A stretch of 64,000 bases of DNA from Oceanibium sediminis. Lineage in GTDB: Bacteria > Pseudomonadota > Alphaproteobacteria > Rhodobacterales > Rhodobacteraceae. The DNA lies in contig NZ_QGNX01000001.1 of NCBI RefSeq assembly GCF_003265325.1, positions 682,001 to 746,000 of the forward strand, given 5' to 3'. A program made the position numbers and the translations under genes. Every line of letters starts with the position of its first letter. Positions within the stretch are counted from its first letter, which is position 1. Under the pieces are notes generated by a model. The model made no database searches, was not told the origin of the DNA, and was given only the letters and a program-made list of their open reading frames with translations. Shown piece by piece: positions 9,701 to 18,454 of the stretch.

Positions 9701-9930
9701 TCAACCGCGACCTCGGCCCCGGGATGACGTTCACCGTCGCATCTTCCGTGGTGCTGACCCTGCAGGACGGCGCGTTCCTTGAAATCAACTGCGCGCAGCC
9801 GGAATGGGTCCGCGATGCCGACGCCCCGGGGGGCGGGGGATTCATCCAGGTGAAATCCGACCGCCAGATCGGCCAGCCCGGCACCGCGATGGGCGATTTC
9901 CTGATCGTCGCCAACTACCCGGCGCCCTGA
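6706..9930 (+). CDS. bidomain glycosyltransferase, GT4 then GT2, with C-terminal extension
   Basis: A 1074-residue protein. Residues 1 to about 410 form a GT-B (GT4-like) enzyme: GPFNGGGIATAL at the N-terminus, YFGRLEIRKGFFTFLDAI, and the E-x7-E-like MDESFGLTAYECLKFGIP near 305-322. Residues about 425-690 are a GT-A GT2 domain: SAILVHHNRPDTF, IIVVDDGS, the metal-binding LLFMDDDN near 510-517, and GCEDYEFF near 600. The last ~310 residues are beta-rich and include VNGGFDFWIYGTR, reminiscent of a carbohydrate-binding jelly roll; this last point is uncertain. Two catalytic domains imply two consecutive sugar additions. The gene ends 2 nt before the deaminase start. Confidence 0.85.
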   Translation: MRICFVALEVLGPFNGGGIATALAGQAEHHAKQHDVTILYVNRGLKPRGVKTWEDSFAARGIRFVYPEFDAFYQHNTIAKRSFAIKEYLEEHGQDYDVIYFHDYLGLGYYTALSRRLGLGFANTLIGTVIHGPSEWARTLNLVTERAADISLYEMERKQTELSDFTVAPSQHIIDWCVEQGWRMPDDSRPLSNLLPHRVDLHSGLVPGQRHENISEICYFGRLEIRKGFFTFLDAIKYLHKNNLKLPRKITFLGGFCTNGDRNSASTVLEYAESWDIEIQFLNNYDHEVAITYLVDNKPLTVIPSMDESFGLTAYECLKFGIPALISDRGALSTLPDRAQAEEVLFSPRANTLGNRIHKVLNEGITIAGINPVHLSATKDWDALLADLAAKDRVVDPWGATVTIDDMRGDSLNRPPRPLRDGKAPLVSAILVHHNRPDTFRDALNSLRNQTYENLEIIVVDDGSTEANLSKVRRMVNHADDPRISLVTQHNRYLGAARNFGVSWSSGEYLLFMDDDNFAHPEEVETFVTVAQNTGADVLNTISRLFRTVGQDRVPYDLYIPVGPSLSLALFQNTFGDANALVSRRIFDEVGGFTEEYGLGCEDYEFFTKAFLAGAQMQLVPELIFDYRADDESMMKELNSGKYIINQTRGVRALFETHHAMDLAQMRGIMRVGFHTAIANEYSYWVDQSIRGRRHADFEDRLLEEKNKPNGREACKAVVQLLAANGRIREAIAFMERNNLPPDESVVHQMRSMLVRHERRALNQGMHQNAIVNGGFDFWIYGTRHEGVAPYQLVANDWFISSSKRRGTMIVSQQTDTELYGLGEMPTGRFMRIELARPDPQGYAFLCQRMMEFGTLVQNEIDLRFLVRATRPGAMSVFLRVTYEHGSENFEDVWPEKSAWLSEIWQDVRLRFDLTPYAVAGSGKLSFVTLFIKLPLEEAITLDLADVTVLPHGAGAMLQPYMRENERIRAETRVFTFGKGARVLPMGDGVLRITPPEDFNRDLGPGMTFTVASSVVLTLQDGAFLEINCAQPEWVRDADAPGGGGFIQVKSDRQIGQPGTAMGDFLIVANYPAP

Positions 9931-9932
9931 GC

Positions 9933-11276
9933 ATGGCGCCGCGCCTGATCCGTAACGCAGATGTCGTCGTGACGATGGACGACGCCGGGACCGAGGCCGC
10001 GAACGCCGATATCCTGATCGATGACGGCGTCATCGTCGCGCTGAACCCGCCCGAGGTTCCCGGCGACGCCGAGGTGATCGACGCGACGGGCTGCGTCGTC
10101 ACGCCGGGGCTGGTGAACACCCATCACCACATGTTCCAGAGCCTGACCCGCGCGGTGCCCGGCGGGCAGGATGCGCTGCTGTTCGGCTGGCTGAGGGTGC
10201 TTTACCCGATCTGGTCCCGCATGGGCCCCGATGATATCGCCGTATCGACGCGGCTCGCGCTGGGTGAACTGGCCCTGTCCGGGGCCAGCATGTCCTCGGA
10301 CCATCTGTACCTGTTCCCCAACGGCGCGACGCTTGACGACAGCATCCACGCCGCGCGCGAGGTGGGGCTGCGCTTTCACGCCACGCGCGGCGCGATGAGC
10401 ATCGGGGAAAGCGACGGCGGCCTGCCTCCCGACGCGCTGGTGGAGGATGAGGCCGCGATCCTGGATGACTGCATCCGCGTGGTGGACCGCTTCCATGAAA
10501 CCGGCCCCGGCGCGATGGTACAGGTGGGTATCGCCCCCTGCTCGCCGTTTTCCGTCAGCCGCGAGCTGATGCGCGATGCCGCCATCCTCGCCCGGGACAA
10601 GGGCGTCAGGCTGCACACCCACCTGGCCGAGAATGACGAGGATGTCGCCTATAGCGAGGCGCAGTTCGGCTGCCGCCCCGGCACCTACGCAGAAGACCTC
10701 GGCTGGACCGGAGAGGACGTCTGGCACGCCCATTGCGTCAAGCTCGACACGGCAGAGATCGACCTGTTCGCGCAAAGCCGCACAGGCGTGGCGCATTGCC
10801 CCTGCTCGAACTGCCGCCTCGGGTCGGGCATCGCGCCGGTGGTGGCGATGCAGCGCGCCGGCGTGCCCGTGGGCCTCGGGGTGGACGGCTCCGCTTCGAA
10901 CGACGGCGGCAACCTGCTGGCCGAGGCGCGCCAGGCCATGCTGTTGCAGCGCGTGACGCTGGGTGCTGACAGCTACGCCGCGCGTACAGCGCTGCGGCTG
11001 GCCACCCGCGGCGGAGCCGAGGTCCTGGGCCGTGGGGCCGAGTGTGGCCAGATCCGCCCCGGCTTCCGCGCCGACCTGGCGATCTGGGACATGCGGGGGC
11101 TTTCCTCCGCCGGGGCGTGGGACCCTGTCGCGGCCCTCGTGTTGTGCGGAATGCAACAGGTGCGCCACCTTCTGGTGGACGGGAACTGGGTCGTGCGCGA
11201 CGGTGAGCTGGTCACCCTGTCGGGGCAGGGGATCGTGACTGCGGCGACGCGGGCCACCGCCCGGCTGATGGCCTGA
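9933..11276 (+). CDS. 8-oxoguanine deaminase-like amidohydrolase
   Basis: A 447-residue TIM-barrel metal-dependent hydrolase of the AtzA/TrzN-SsnA group, closest by eye to 8-oxoguanine deaminases, which convert 8-oxoguanine to uric acid. Metal ligands: HxH at H64/H66 (VNTHHHMFQ), H230 with E233 (LHTHLAEN), H267 (WHAHCVKL) and D318 (GVDGSASND). The segment CPCSNCRLGSGIAP matches the subgroup. ATG 9933 is chosen because it sits 2 nt after the previous stop and the protein then begins at the usual RNADVV strand. It is odd inside a glycosylation block with no other purine gene. The substrate could be another aminated heterocycle. Confidence 0.75.
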   Translation: MAPRLIRNADVVVTMDDAGTEAANADILIDDGVIVALNPPEVPGDAEVIDATGCVVTPGLVNTHHHMFQSLTRAVPGGQDALLFGWLRVLYPIWSRMGPDDIAVSTRLALGELALSGASMSSDHLYLFPNGATLDDSIHAAREVGLRFHATRGAMSIGESDGGLPPDALVEDEAAILDDCIRVVDRFHETGPGAMVQVGIAPCSPFSVSRELMRDAAILARDKGVRLHTHLAENDEDVAYSEAQFGCRPGTYAEDLGWTGEDVWHAHCVKLDTAEIDLFAQSRTGVAHCPCSNCRLGSGIAPVVAMQRAGVPVGLGVDGSASNDGGNLLAEARQAMLLQRVTLGADSYAARTALRLATRGGAEVLGRGAECGQIRPGFRADLAIWDMRGLSSAGAWDPVAALVLCGMQQVRHLLVDGNWVVRDGELVTLSGQGIVTAATRATARLMA

Positions 11277-11391
11277 CCTTGCACCGGGACCGGCGGGTCT
11301 GGCTGTTGCATTTGGCGGGACTTTGTTAAAGGGATACATACGCGCCGCCGCATCGAATGCAGCCTGACCCACGATCTTTCCGGGAGCTTTC

Positions 11392-12858
11392 ATGAAAGAC
11401 CTCAAAACCGTCGCCCGGCCGGCCATGGTGCTGATCGTGGATGACGCGATCGCCGGCAAGCTGCGCCTCGAGGGGCTGGAGGTCCTGGGCCTCAGCGGTT
11501 TGCGCAGCCGGCTGGTTCGGCTGGAAAGCGATGCCAGCGGCCAGTCGCTGGCCTTGCCCGACCTCAGCCTGCTTGGCGCCTGCCTGTCGGACGAGGGCAT
11601 GGCCGCGCTTGAGGCGGATGCCGGTTACCTGGCGCTCCTGAACGCGCAGGATCTGCCGCTGCGCGCGCTGGGCGAGGCGCCCGATCACGCCGATATCGCG
11701 GCGGCGGCCTGGGGACTCATGGTGGATCGCCTGGAAAAGACCCGTCGTGACGCCGCCATGGAACGCCGCGCGGCGGCGGAGTTGCGGCGCACCCACATGC
11801 AGGTGCAGGACGATCACGCCGAGCTTGAGACCTGGATCTGGGACCAGCTCGCGCCGAAATACTCGGTCGTGCGGCATTGGCCCGCGACGGCGGATACTGT
11901 CGCGCTGGGCGAAGCCGGCGGCGCGCTGCTCCAACCGTTACCCGCGCCCTTCCGGGGTTTCGGCGCGGTGGATGTCCAGATCGCCGAGGATGCGCCCGCC
12001 GGTACGCTGACGCTGACCCTGCTGCGCCCGGGCGGCGCCCCGTTCGAGGGGGCGACCACCAGTGCAACCGTGTGCCAGGGGGACAATGGCCCCTTTCGCC
12101 TGACCCTGCCGCGCGCCGGTTCGGGCCAGCCCGAGGACGCGGTCCTGTCCCTCACCTTCACACCCGAAGAGGCGGGCAAGACCCTGCCGTTGCAGCTTGC
12201 GCCCGTCACGCCGTTTCCCGATGTCTCGGCCGTGCAGGACGGCGTGGCGCTGGGTCGTCCGCTCGCGATCACGGTCTATCGCACGCTGCCCCGGATGCCC
12301 GCGCCGCCGTTGCATGACACGCGCCGCCCGGTGCCCGCCGACGGCACGACCTACCTGTTGCGCCCCGCCCAGCTCGAAGATCCTCAGTTGCTGCCCTATT
12401 TCCGGCGCAACATGCCGCCGCGTTTCCGCGACTACCCGGACGCGCCGAAGGTGGAACTGCGCCGGAACGAGGACAATGTCCTCGTCCAGCCCTCCATCGC
12501 GCGGCCGGTGGTGGCGATGCTGCCCGGCGTCCCGGTCGAGGGGTTGCGCCAGATCAGTGCCATCATCCAGCTTGCCCGGCATGACACGATGCCCGTCGCC
12601 TTCGCCATCGGCGCCGCGCCCGCGGGGCTCATCCGCTCTGCCCGCAAGGCGCTGGCGCGGGTCGGCGACTGGGTGCACCTGCTGCCCGGCGAATGGGGCC
12701 ACGCCTGGTACGAGGCCGAGGAACCCATGGAGGGGCACGTTGACCTGTTCCTGGCCACGGCGATGCCCAACATGCCCTTCAACACCAATGCCGAGGCGCT
12801 GTTTCACGGCTTCCGCATGACGGGCCGCGCGAAACCGCAGGCGGACACGGCCGAATGA
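11392..12858 (+). CDS. unrecognised protein with central coiled coil
   Basis: A 488-residue protein I cannot assign to a family with confidence. ATG 11392 follows GGGAG. The N-terminus contains VLIVDDAIAGKLRLEGLEVLGL. A charged helix (about 115-150, LEKTRRDAAMERRAAAELRR) probably forms a coiled coil. The C-terminal two thirds is beta-rich, with repeated Pro/Gly turns and no transmembrane segments. It overlaps the next glycosyltransferase by 4 nt (ATGA), so the two are co-translated and probably work together, perhaps as an accessory or acceptor-binding partner. That role is inference from position only. Confidence 0.6.
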   Translation: MKDLKTVARPAMVLIVDDAIAGKLRLEGLEVLGLSGLRSRLVRLESDASGQSLALPDLSLLGACLSDEGMAALEADAGYLALLNAQDLPLRALGEAPDHADIAAAAWGLMVDRLEKTRRDAAMERRAAAELRRTHMQVQDDHAELETWIWDQLAPKYSVVRHWPATADTVALGEAGGALLQPLPAPFRGFGAVDVQIAEDAPAGTLTLTLLRPGGAPFEGATTSATVCQGDNGPFRLTLPRAGSGQPEDAVLSLTFTPEEAGKTLPLQLAPVTPFPDVSAVQDGVALGRPLAITVYRTLPRMPAPPLHDTRRPVPADGTTYLLRPAQLEDPQLLPYFRRNMPPRFRDYPDAPKVELRRNEDNVLVQPSIARPVVAMLPGVPVEGLRQISAIIQLARHDTMPVAFAIGAAPAGLIRSARKALARVGDWVHLLPGEWGHAWYEAEEPMEGHVDLFLATAMPNMPFNTNAEALFHGFRMTGRAKPQADTAE

Positions 12859-15524
12859 CCCCCCGGATCGCCATCATGATCCCGATCTTTCGCCACTCCA
12901 CGCTGGCGAATGAGGCGATCTCCTGCGCGCTGTCGCTGAGCGGCGGGCCGGAGCAGGTCGTGATCGCCGTGGATGACGGTTGCCCGAACGCCGAAACGCG
13001 CGCCGTGCTAGACGGATGGTCCCTGCTGGAGCCGGAGCGGTTTCACCGCATCCACCAGGCGAACCGGGGCCTGTCCGGTGCGCGCAATAGCGGCATCCAG
13101 CTGGCGCTTGAGCTTTACCCCGACCTGGACGCCATCTACCTGCTGGACGCGGACAACCGCCTCGACGATCACGCGCTGGCGCTGTTCGGGCAGCTTCTGC
13201 GCGATCACCCCGAGGCGGACTGGTTCTACCCCAACTTCGACATGTTCGGGCTGAACAGCGCGGCGCATAACGGCAGCGAATTCTCTCTCGCGCAGTTGGC
13301 GGAGTCCAATATCTGCGAGGCGGGCAGCCTGATCCGCCGCCGCGTGCTGGACGCCGGCATCCGCTTTGATGAAACCATGCGCTCCGGCTACGAGGATTGG
13401 GAATTCTGGCTGTCGGCGGCGAACGCGGGATTCCGCGGGATGCCGGTGCGCCAGTCCTTCTTCCGCTATCGCAAGCGCCCTGAGAGCATGCTCTCCGGCT
13501 CACACGGGAAGGATGACGCCCTGCGGGCCGAGATCCGCCGCCGCCACGGCTGGCTTTACGACGGGGACACGATCTCGCGGTTGGCGGGGCAGGATCGCCC
13601 GTGGTTCGTGATCTGCGAAACCGGCGAAGCGCCGCGCTATGCCCATGCCTACGACCCGGATGCGCCGACCCCGGTCAGCGAAGAGCAGGTCGTCACGCAG
13701 ATGACCGCCGCCGCGCTGCGCCCCGCGCAGGTGCAGCGCCCGCTGGCCTATGTCTTCGTGCGCCCCGGCGTTTTGGAGCATCTTGCGCAGTGCAGGCTCA
13801 GCGCCTCGGTCTTCTGGCATCTGCACACCAACGCGCAGGACTCGGATTTCGCCTTTGCGCGCATTGTCACCGATCCCAGGGGCCAGCGCGGGATCACCGC
13901 CAGCGCCTATCCAGAGCCTCCGGCGCGCAAGAAGGGCCAGCGCAAGCCGTCCAAGCGGGAAGTCGCGCGCGCCTGGGACGTCTACGAGGATCGCATGGCC
14001 GAGCTGCGCCGCGCCGTGGAGGAGGAGGCGGACATCCTGCTGATCCGCTCCGAGGTGATGGACAAGGTGACAGAGCCCCTTCCCGACGTGAAGACCGCGC
14101 GGGGCCGCCTGGATCGCCACCTCGCCACCGGGCGTATCAACGAGATCATCGTCGCGACGGAGGGGGACGACGCGCGCAGCGGTCAGGCACCGCTGGACGC
14201 CTTGCGCGCGCTGAAGACGCGCATCCTCGACGCGCGTGAGATCCAGGTGAGCATGGACCTGTCCCCCTGGCGCGCGGCGCCGGCGGTGTCTGGCCCGGGC
14301 AATCACGAATGGATCCTGTCAAACCAGACGCTGGGCGGGCTGCCGCTGCCCATCGCGCGGCGGGACGGGGCGATGCACATCGGCTTCGTCGCGCCGATTT
14401 TCCAGTTCGGGGGCGTGGAAAAATGCGTCGTCGCGCTGGCCGCCGCGCTGAAGCGGCAGGGGGTGCATTGCCACCTGTTCGTCTACGGCGACGCGGCGAT
14501 GACCGGCACCGGCTGGCTGACGGAACCCTTCGAGTCGATCCACCATATCTGCGACCCTGTCCTGCGCTCTTGGGACGGGCCGCAGTACATGGGCACCAAC
14601 ATGGCGTCCGAGCCGGAAGAGCAGTTCCTGAACAACATGATCGCCGCGCTGACCGGGATGGATGCCGTGATCATCACCGGCTCAGCCGCCACTTACTACG
14701 GGCTGACGGCGCTGCGGGCCAAGGGCATCCTGACGCTCAGCTGGGAGCACCTGTTCGAGACGGACGACTACGGCCGCGTCTATGGCACCCCCTACCTGGC
14801 GGTGGCTTACGAAGGGGCGCTGGACATGATCCTGACCTGCTCACGTCGGCTGGCGGACTGGCTGCATGGACAGGGCGTCCCGCGAGAGAAGCTTCTGGCT
14901 CTGCCCAATGGCACCGGCTTTCCCATGAGCAACGACGAAATCGCCGACGCACTGGCCGCGCGGCGCGGGCGCAAGCCCGGCGACCCGTTGCGCGTCGGCT
15001 TCCTCGGGCGGCTCGACGCGCAGAAGGGGGCGGACCGCTTCCTTTCCGTCGCCGCGAAGTGCCGGGAACTGCCCATCGAATTCTCGATCACCGGCAGCGC
15101 CGTGCTGGGCGCGGATGGCCTGCATGTGCCGGACTGGATCACGCGCTATCCCGCCGCCTTCGGCATCGAGGAACTGAAGGAGGCTTTCGCCCGCCTAGAC
15201 GTGCTTCTGATGCCCAGCCGGGACGAGGGGCTGCCGCTGACCATCATGGAAGCGCAGCGCGTGGGCGTGATCCCCGTCGCAACCGACGTCGGCGCGGTGT
15301 CCGAGGGGATTGTCGACGGAGAGACCGGTTTCCTGCTGGAAAACACCGATGTCGAGGGGCAGATGGCCGCCCTTCTGGCGCGGCTGGCGCAAGAGCCCCG
15401 GCTGAGGGCGCGGATATCGTCCAACGCCGCCGGACCGGCCGGCAAGTGGGATCAGAACGCGGCGCTGTTGCTGCGCGCGATCACCCCGATGATCCGCCGG
15501 GAGGCCTTTAAAGCGGCAGGCTGA
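12855..15524 (+). CDS. bidomain glycosyltransferase, GT2 then GT4
   Basis: An 889-residue protein. Residues 1 to about 235 are a GT-A GT2 domain: IAIMIPIFRHSTLANEAI, VVIAVDDGCPNAE, metal motif LLDADNRL near 96-103, and GYEDWEFW near 178. A middle region (about 240-500) has a Lys/Arg-rich helical stretch (PARKKGQRKPSKREVARAWD). From about residue 506 a GT4 GT-B domain follows: IGFVAPIFQFGGVEKCVVAL, FLGRLDAQKGADRFLS, and the nucleotide-sugar motif MPSRDEGLPLTIMEAQ near 785. The domain order is the reverse of the 1074-residue protein upstream. Its last 17 nt overlap the convergent aminotransferase gene. Confidence 0.85.
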   Translation: MTPRIAIMIPIFRHSTLANEAISCALSLSGGPEQVVIAVDDGCPNAETRAVLDGWSLLEPERFHRIHQANRGLSGARNSGIQLALELYPDLDAIYLLDADNRLDDHALALFGQLLRDHPEADWFYPNFDMFGLNSAAHNGSEFSLAQLAESNICEAGSLIRRRVLDAGIRFDETMRSGYEDWEFWLSAANAGFRGMPVRQSFFRYRKRPESMLSGSHGKDDALRAEIRRRHGWLYDGDTISRLAGQDRPWFVICETGEAPRYAHAYDPDAPTPVSEEQVVTQMTAAALRPAQVQRPLAYVFVRPGVLEHLAQCRLSASVFWHLHTNAQDSDFAFARIVTDPRGQRGITASAYPEPPARKKGQRKPSKREVARAWDVYEDRMAELRRAVEEEADILLIRSEVMDKVTEPLPDVKTARGRLDRHLATGRINEIIVATEGDDARSGQAPLDALRALKTRILDAREIQVSMDLSPWRAAPAVSGPGNHEWILSNQTLGGLPLPIARRDGAMHIGFVAPIFQFGGVEKCVVALAAALKRQGVHCHLFVYGDAAMTGTGWLTEPFESIHHICDPVLRSWDGPQYMGTNMASEPEEQFLNNMIAALTGMDAVIITGSAATYYGLTALRAKGILTLSWEHLFETDDYGRVYGTPYLAVAYEGALDMILTCSRRLADWLHGQGVPREKLLALPNGTGFPMSNDEIADALAARRGRKPGDPLRVGFLGRLDAQKGADRFLSVAAKCRELPIEFSITGSAVLGADGLHVPDWITRYPAAFGIEELKEAFARLDVLLMPSRDEGLPLTIMEAQRVGVIPVATDVGAVSEGIVDGETGFLLENTDVEGQMAALLARLAQEPRLRARISSNAAGPAGKWDQNAALLLRAITPMIRREAFKAAG

Positions 15525-16722
15525 GGCTGGCGAGGAACGCCGCGAGCCGGTCCATCGCCTCGTCCAGTTCCGCGTCCGACGCGGCGAATGACAGGCGCAT
15601 GTAGGGCGACAGCCCGAAACCCGCACCCCCGACGACGGCCAGGTCGTGACGCTCCAGCAGGGCATCGACCACGGCGGTTTCGTCTTTCAGCACGGTGCCG
15701 TCGGGCAGGCGCGCGCCGAGCAGGTCGGCAATGCCGATGAACAGGTAGAACGCCCCCTCGGGCGGGTGGACGGTCAGCGGGGCCATGTCCGCCAGCCGGG
15801 CCAGCAGCCGGTCGCGCCGCGCTGCGAAGGCGTCGCGCTGCTCGCCGACGCTTTGCAGGCCCCCCTCAAGCGCGGCCACCGCCGCCGCCTGCGAGATTGA
15901 CGAGGGGTTCGTGGTTGATTGCGACTGCAACACGCGCATCGCGCGGATCAGCGGCGCGGGCCCGGCACCGTAGCCCAAGCGCCAACCGGTCATGGCATAG
16001 GACTTGGACACCCCGTTGACCGTCAGCACCTGTCCCGCCAGCTCGGGGCAGACGGCGGCAAGGGTTGCAAAGGGCCCGTCGGTGTAGCGGATATGCTCGT
16101 AGATGTCGTCGCAGATCACCAGGATATCGGGCCGCCCCTCAAGCACCGCGCCAATGGCCTTGTAGTCCTGCGCCGACAGCACCGCGCCGGTCGGGTTGCA
16201 GGGCGAATTCAGCATGATCGCGCGGGTTTGCGGGGTGATCGCGGCGGCGATGGCGGCGGGATCGGGTTTGAACCCGGTCGCCGCCTCGGTTTCGATCAGG
16301 ACCGGGGTGCCGCCCGCGAGTGCGACCATATCGGGATAGCTGACCCAGGACGGGTAGGGCACGATCACCTCGTCCCCCGCGCCGATGGTGGCCAGGATCG
16401 CGTTGAAGATCACCTGTTTCGCCCCGGTTGCGGCGATGACCTGATCCGGTGTGAAGGTGAGCCCGTTTTCCCGCGCGAACTTGGTGATGATCGCCTGTTT
16501 CAGCTCAGCCGTGCCATCGATCGCGGTGTAGCGCGTCTGCCCGCCCCGGATCGCGGCGATGGCGGCGTCCTGGATGTGGACGGGCGTGTCGAAGTCCGGC
16601 TCCCCCGTGGTCAGCGAGATGACGGGCCGCCCCGCCGCCTTCGCCGCCGCGGCACGGGCCATGGCCTGCGCCGTGGGCGAGGCCTTGATGCGGGACATGC
16701 GGTCGGCAAGGGGAAGGGTCAT
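15508..16722 (-). CDS. class I aspartate-type aminotransferase
   Basis: A 404-residue PLP enzyme of fold type I, subgroup I-gamma (AatA-like), which exchanges amino groups between aspartate (possibly aromatic amino acids or prephenate) and 2-oxoglutarate. Visible signatures: ISLTTGEPDFDTP, the NSPCNPTG turn, the ICDDIYEHIRY segment with the PLP-contacting D and Y, the Schiff-base lysine in NGVSKSYAMTGWRLGY, and the substrate-carboxylate arginine near the C-terminus in YMRLSFA. ATG 16722 is chosen because it gives the family's usual MSRIKAS N-terminus; longer starts add an unconserved Arg-rich leader. Separated from pgi by about 155 nt containing the dispersed palindrome. Confidence 0.88.
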   Translation of the reverse strand: MTLPLADRMSRIKASPTAQAMARAAAAKAAGRPVISLTTGEPDFDTPVHIQDAAIAAIRGGQTRYTAIDGTAELKQAIITKFARENGLTFTPDQVIAATGAKQVIFNAILATIGAGDEVIVPYPSWVSYPDMVALAGGTPVLIETEAATGFKPDPAAIAAAITPQTRAIMLNSPCNPTGAVLSAQDYKAIGAVLEGRPDILVICDDIYEHIRYTDGPFATLAAVCPELAGQVLTVNGVSKSYAMTGWRLGYGAGPAPLIRAMRVLQSQSTTNPSSISQAAAVAALEGGLQSVGEQRDAFAARRDRLLARLADMAPLTVHPPEGAFYLFIGIADLLGARLPDGTVLKDETAVVDALLERHDLAVVGGAGFGLSPYMRLSFAASDAELDEAMDRLAAFLASLSLPL

Positions 16723-16849
16723 CGGGGAGGCCTTTTCGCGCGGATCGTTGCCTCGGGATAGCTTGAAGCGCGGGGCGAGGGAAGAGGCTGTGACGGAAGG
16801 TGTTGCGCGGCCCGGAACGCGGCGCGTCAACACCTGCCGCCGCGCGGAA

Positions 16850-16875
16850 GGTGGGCTTGGAAAAGCCCACCCTAC
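16850..16875 (-). repeat. dispersed 26-bp palindromic element, copy 1 (also possible pgi terminator)
   Basis: Read on the minus strand it is GTAG followed by a 9-bp perfect stem, GGTGGGCTT / AAGCCCACC, around a TTCC loop. It lies 4 nt beyond the pgi stop. A second copy at 30028-30053 keeps the GTAG lead, stem length and loop but has compensatory stem changes. No run of T follows, so if it terminates transcription it is not a classical intrinsic terminator. Confidence 0.75.
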
Positions 16876-16878
16876 AGG

Positions 16879-18453
16879 CTAGGCGCGCAGGGCGTGCAGC
16901 GTTGCCAGCAACCCGGCGGTGGAGCCGTCCTTGGCCGAAGGATCGCCCCCCTCGACCAGCGGCAGCATTTCCTTCGCCAGTTCCTTGCCCAGTTCCACGC
17001 CCCACTGATCGAAGCTGTTGATGCCCCAGATCGCGCCCTCCACGAACACCCGGTGCTCATACAAGGCGACGATCATCCCGAAGGTCTCGGGCGTCAGCTT
17101 GCGATACATCAGCATTGTCGAGGGGCGGTTGCCCGGAAACACCCGGTGCGGCGTGTCCGCCTCGGGGCGGCCAAGCATCAGCGCCTCGGCCTGGGCGAGG
17201 CAGTTGGACACCAGCAGATCGTGCTGATGCGCCAGCTCAGGTTCATGCCCCTCGGCGGCGCAGAGGAACTCGCAGGGGATCACCGCGGTGCCCTGGTGGA
17301 TCAGCTGGTAGAAGGCGTGCTGCCCGTTGGTCCCCGGCTCGCCCCAGACCACGGGGCCGGAGGCTTCAGTGAGCGCGGTCCCGTCCAGGCTGACGCGCTT
17401 GCCGTTGCTTTCCATGTCCAGCTGCTGAAGGTAGGCGGGCAGTCGCAGCAGCCGTTGGTCGTAGGGCAGCACCGCGCGGGTGGGGTAGCCGCAGATGTTG
17501 TTGTGCCAGATCCCCACCAGCCCCAGCAGCACGGGCAGGTTTTCCGCCAGTGGCGCTTCGGCGAAATGGCGGTCCATCTTGTGGCCACCGTCAAGGAAAC
17601 GGCCGAAATCCTGCGGCCCAATGGCCAGCATCACGCTCAGCCCGATGGGGCCCCAGACGGAATAGCGCCCGCCGACCCAATCCTCGAACCCGAAGACCTG
17701 CGACGGATCGATTCCGAAGGCGGCGGTCTTGTCCACCGCCGAGGACAGGGCGGCGAAATGCCCGCCCGCCGTATCGGCGCCCACGGCGGCTTCCACCCAG
17801 GTGCGGGCGGTTTCGGCGTTGGTCATCGTTTCGATCGTGGTGAAGGTTTTCGAGGCGACGATCACCAGCGTCGTCGCCGGGTCCAGCCCCTTCAGCACGT
17901 CATGGATATGCGCCCCGTCCACGTTGGAGACGAAATGCGTGCGCGGCCCGTCGTGATAGGGGGCGAGCGCCAGCACAGCCATCACGGGCCCGAGGTCCGA
18001 GCCGCCGATGCCGATGTTCACCACGTCGGTGAAGCGCTTGCCCGAGGGCGCGGCGATCGATCCGTCGCGCACGGCCGTGGCGAAGGCCTCCATCCGGCTC
18101 AGCGTTTCACGGATGCCGGGCATAACGTCCTGCCCGTCGACCATCACCGGCGTGTCCGAGCGGTTGCGCAGCGCGGTGTGCAGCACGGCGCGATCCTCGG
18201 TCACGTTGATCTTTTCGCCCGACAGCATCGCATCCCGTCGTGCAGCGACGCCCCGGCTTTCCGCCAGCTCCAGCAGCATTTCCAGCGCCTGCGCGTCGAT
18301 GGAGGTCTTGGAGTAGTCGAGCACCATGTCCTCGAGGCTGGCCGAGAAAGTTTGGAAGCGCGCCGGATCCGCCGCGAACAGCGCCTCGATCCGGCGGGCC
18401 TGCGTGGCGGCGCGATGCGCGCGCAGGGCGCCCATCTTTTCTGTCAGACTCAT
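16879..18453 (-). CDS. pgi: glucose-6-phosphate isomerase
   Basis: A 524-residue Pgi, interconverting glucose 6-phosphate and fructose 6-phosphate in the cytoplasm. Signatures: [16 protein letters not shown] for phosphate binding, [15 protein letters not shown] (family PGI signature region), [13 protein letters not shown], and [12 protein letters not shown]-terminal [14 protein letters not shown] contains the lysine expected in the active site. Length is typical of the long bacterial form. The ATG lies 1 nt after the eda stop, so it is the last gene of the Entner-Doudoroff cluster. In bacteria using this pathway it recycles fructose 6-phosphate into glucose 6-phosphate. Confidence 0.97.
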   Translation of the reverse strand: MSLTEKMGALRAHRAATQARRIEALFAADPARFQTFSASLEDMVLDYSKTSIDAQALEMLLELAESRGVAARRDAMLSGEKINVTEDRAVLHTALRNRSDTPVMVDGQDVMPGIRETLSRMEAFATAVRDGSIAAPSGKRFTDVVNIGIGGSDLGPVMAVLALAPYHDGPRTHFVSNVDGAHIHDVLKGLDPATTLVIVASKTFTTIETMTNAETARTWVEAAVGADTAGGHFAALSSAVDKTAAFGIDPSQVFGFEDWVGGRYSVWGPIGLSVMLAIGPQDFGRFLDGGHKMDRHFAEAPLAENLPVLLGLVGIWHNNICGYPTRAVLPYDQRLLRLPAYLQQLDMESNGKRVSLDGTALTEASGPVVWGEPGTNGQHAFYQLIHQGTAVIPCEFLCAAEGHEPELAHQHDLLVSNCLAQAEALMLGRPEADTPHRVFPGNRPSTMLMYRKLTPETFGMIVALYEHRVFVEGAIWGINSFDQWGVELGKELAKEMLPLVEGGDPSAKDGSTAGLLATLHALRA

Positions 18454-18454
18454 G

